Source of the DNA: Lysobacteraceae bacterium
Lineage (GTDB): Bacteria > Pseudomonadota > Gammaproteobacteria > Xanthomonadales > Xanthomonadaceae
Reading direction: 5' to 3'
Length of the DNA: 8,699 bases
Assembly: GCA_028293685.1 (NCBI GenBank)
Contig: JAQGOI010000366.1
Span: forward strand, 1 to 8,699
Shown: positions 8,077-8,699 of the stretch, in pieces
Position numbering within the stretch: the first letter of the stretch is position 1
Layout of the letters: every line of letters begins with the position of its first letter
The notes under the pieces: generated by a model
What the model was told of the DNA's origin: nothing
Database searches by the model: none
The model's input: only the letters and a program-made list of their open reading frames with translations
Made by a program: the position numbers and the translations under genes

Positions 8077-8699
8077 TCACGCAGGCCGGATCGAGTCTTC
8101 CGGGCGACGCTCGAGCACCTCGTCGACCAGCCCGTAATCGCGCGCGCCCTCGGCACTCTTGAAGTTGTCACGCTCGGTATCGCGCGCGATCGTGTCCAGC
8201 GCCTGGCCTGTGTGCTTGGACAGTATTTCGTTCAGGCGCTGGCGCATGGCCAGGATTTCGCGGGCATGGATGTCGATGTCCGTCGCCTGGCCCTGGAAGC
8301 CACCGAGCGGCTGGTGGATCATCACGCGCGAATTGGGCAGCGCGTAGCGCTTGCTCTTGGCGCCGGACGCCAGCAACAGCGCACCCATGCTTGCCGCCTG
8401 GCCGACGCAGATCGTGCTCACGTCGGGCTTGATGAACTGCATGGTGTCGTAGATCGCCATGCCCGCGGTGACGATCCCGCCCGGTGAATTGATGTAGAGG
8501 CTGATGTCCTTCTCGGGGTTTTCAGCCTCCAGGAACAGCATCTGGGCCACGATGACATTGGCGACATGGTCATCGATCCCACCGACCAGGAAAACCACGC
8601 GCTCCTTCAACAGGCGCGAATAGATGTCGTACGCGCGCTCGCCGCGGCTGGTCTGTTCGACCACCATCGGCACCAGGCCCAGCGCAGTGGTGACGTGGT
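8077..8699 (-). CDS. clpP: ATP-dependent Clp protease proteolytic subunit ClpP (5' end outside window)
   Basis: The serine peptidase of the ClpXP complex is nearly complete: 206 codons are visible and the frame is still open at the right edge. The visible protein begins [19 protein letters not shown], which aligns with the first residues of mature E. coli ClpP (ALVPMVIEQTSRG). The real start is therefore probably only a few codons beyond the edge. A GTG at 8673 encodes the Val of LVPM and is internal, not the start. The catalytic triad is present. Numbering from that Val as residue 1, it is S95 in the GQAASMGA motif, H120 in the IHQPLGG motif and D169 in ERDN, with the same 25- and 49-residue spacings as in E. 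coli. The INSPGG oxyanion segment (61-66) and the [14 protein letters not shown] handle helix are intact. clpX follows on the same strand. Confidence 0.97.
   Translation of the reverse strand, partial: HVTTALGLVPMVVEQTSRGERAYDIYSRLLKERVVFLVGGIDDHVANVIVAQMLFLEAENPEKDISLYINSPGGIVTAGMAIYDTMQFIKPDVSTICVGQAASMGALLLASGAKSKRYALPNSRVMIHQPLGGFQGQATDIDIHAREILAMRQRLNEILSKHTGQALDTIARDTERDNFKSAEGARDYGLVDEVLERRPEDSIRPA

Noticed and set aside
8671..8673. GTG as the start codon of clpP
   Set aside because: The frame stays open upstream to the window edge, and the residues there (TALGLVPM) align with conserved ClpP N-termini. The GTG is an internal Val codon.

Overview
The window is a high-GC gammaproteobacterial chromosome segment. 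Its gene order and protein sequences look like Xanthomonadales/Lysobacterales (Xanthomonadaceae or Rhodanobacteraceae). The assignment rests on the order clpP-clpX-lon-hupB-tRNA-Val-tRNA-Asp-ppiD, on Xanthomonas-like ClpX, ClpP and PpiD N-termini, and on codon usage. I cannot fix the genus. It is a conserved housekeeping locus: I see no mobile element, CRISPR array, toxin system or other accessory cassette.

Layout on the plus strand: positions 1-180 hold the last 59 codons of a LysM-domain protein, probably a cell-wall lytic enzyme of the MltD type. After a short gap comes fabI (239-1033), the enoyl-ACP reductase of fatty-acid synthesis. fabI converges on ppiD, and the two are separated by a strong two-way terminator (1050-1085).

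Layout on the minus strand, read in transcription order from the right edge: clpP (5' end just outside the window), clpX, lon, hupB, tRNA-Val(TAC), tRNA-Asp(GTC), a rho-independent terminator, then ppiD. The genes form a protein quality-control block: the ClpXP protease, the Lon protease, the nucleoid protein HU-beta (in E. coli HU proteins are Lon substrates and hupB also lies directly after lon), and the membrane-anchored periplasmic chaperone PpiD. The two tRNAs sit between hupB and ppiD and both encode their 3' CCA.

Regulatory content: the lon leader has a good sigma-32 (heat-shock) promoter match, CTTGTA-15 nt-CCCCAT, followed by an inverted repeat in the untranslated region. hupB has an extended -10 promoter (TGG-TATAAC), and a perfect 12-bp inverted repeat begins essentially at its predicted transcription start. 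A second hairpin ends just before its Shine-Dalgarno sequence. These two leaders are the most interesting non-coding parts of the window. No gap longer than about 290 bases is left without a gene.

No undescribed biological system is evident. The observations worth checking are the structured hupB leader, the lon heat-shock promoter, and a PpiD parvulin domain that keeps both active-site histidines that E. coli PpiD lacks.
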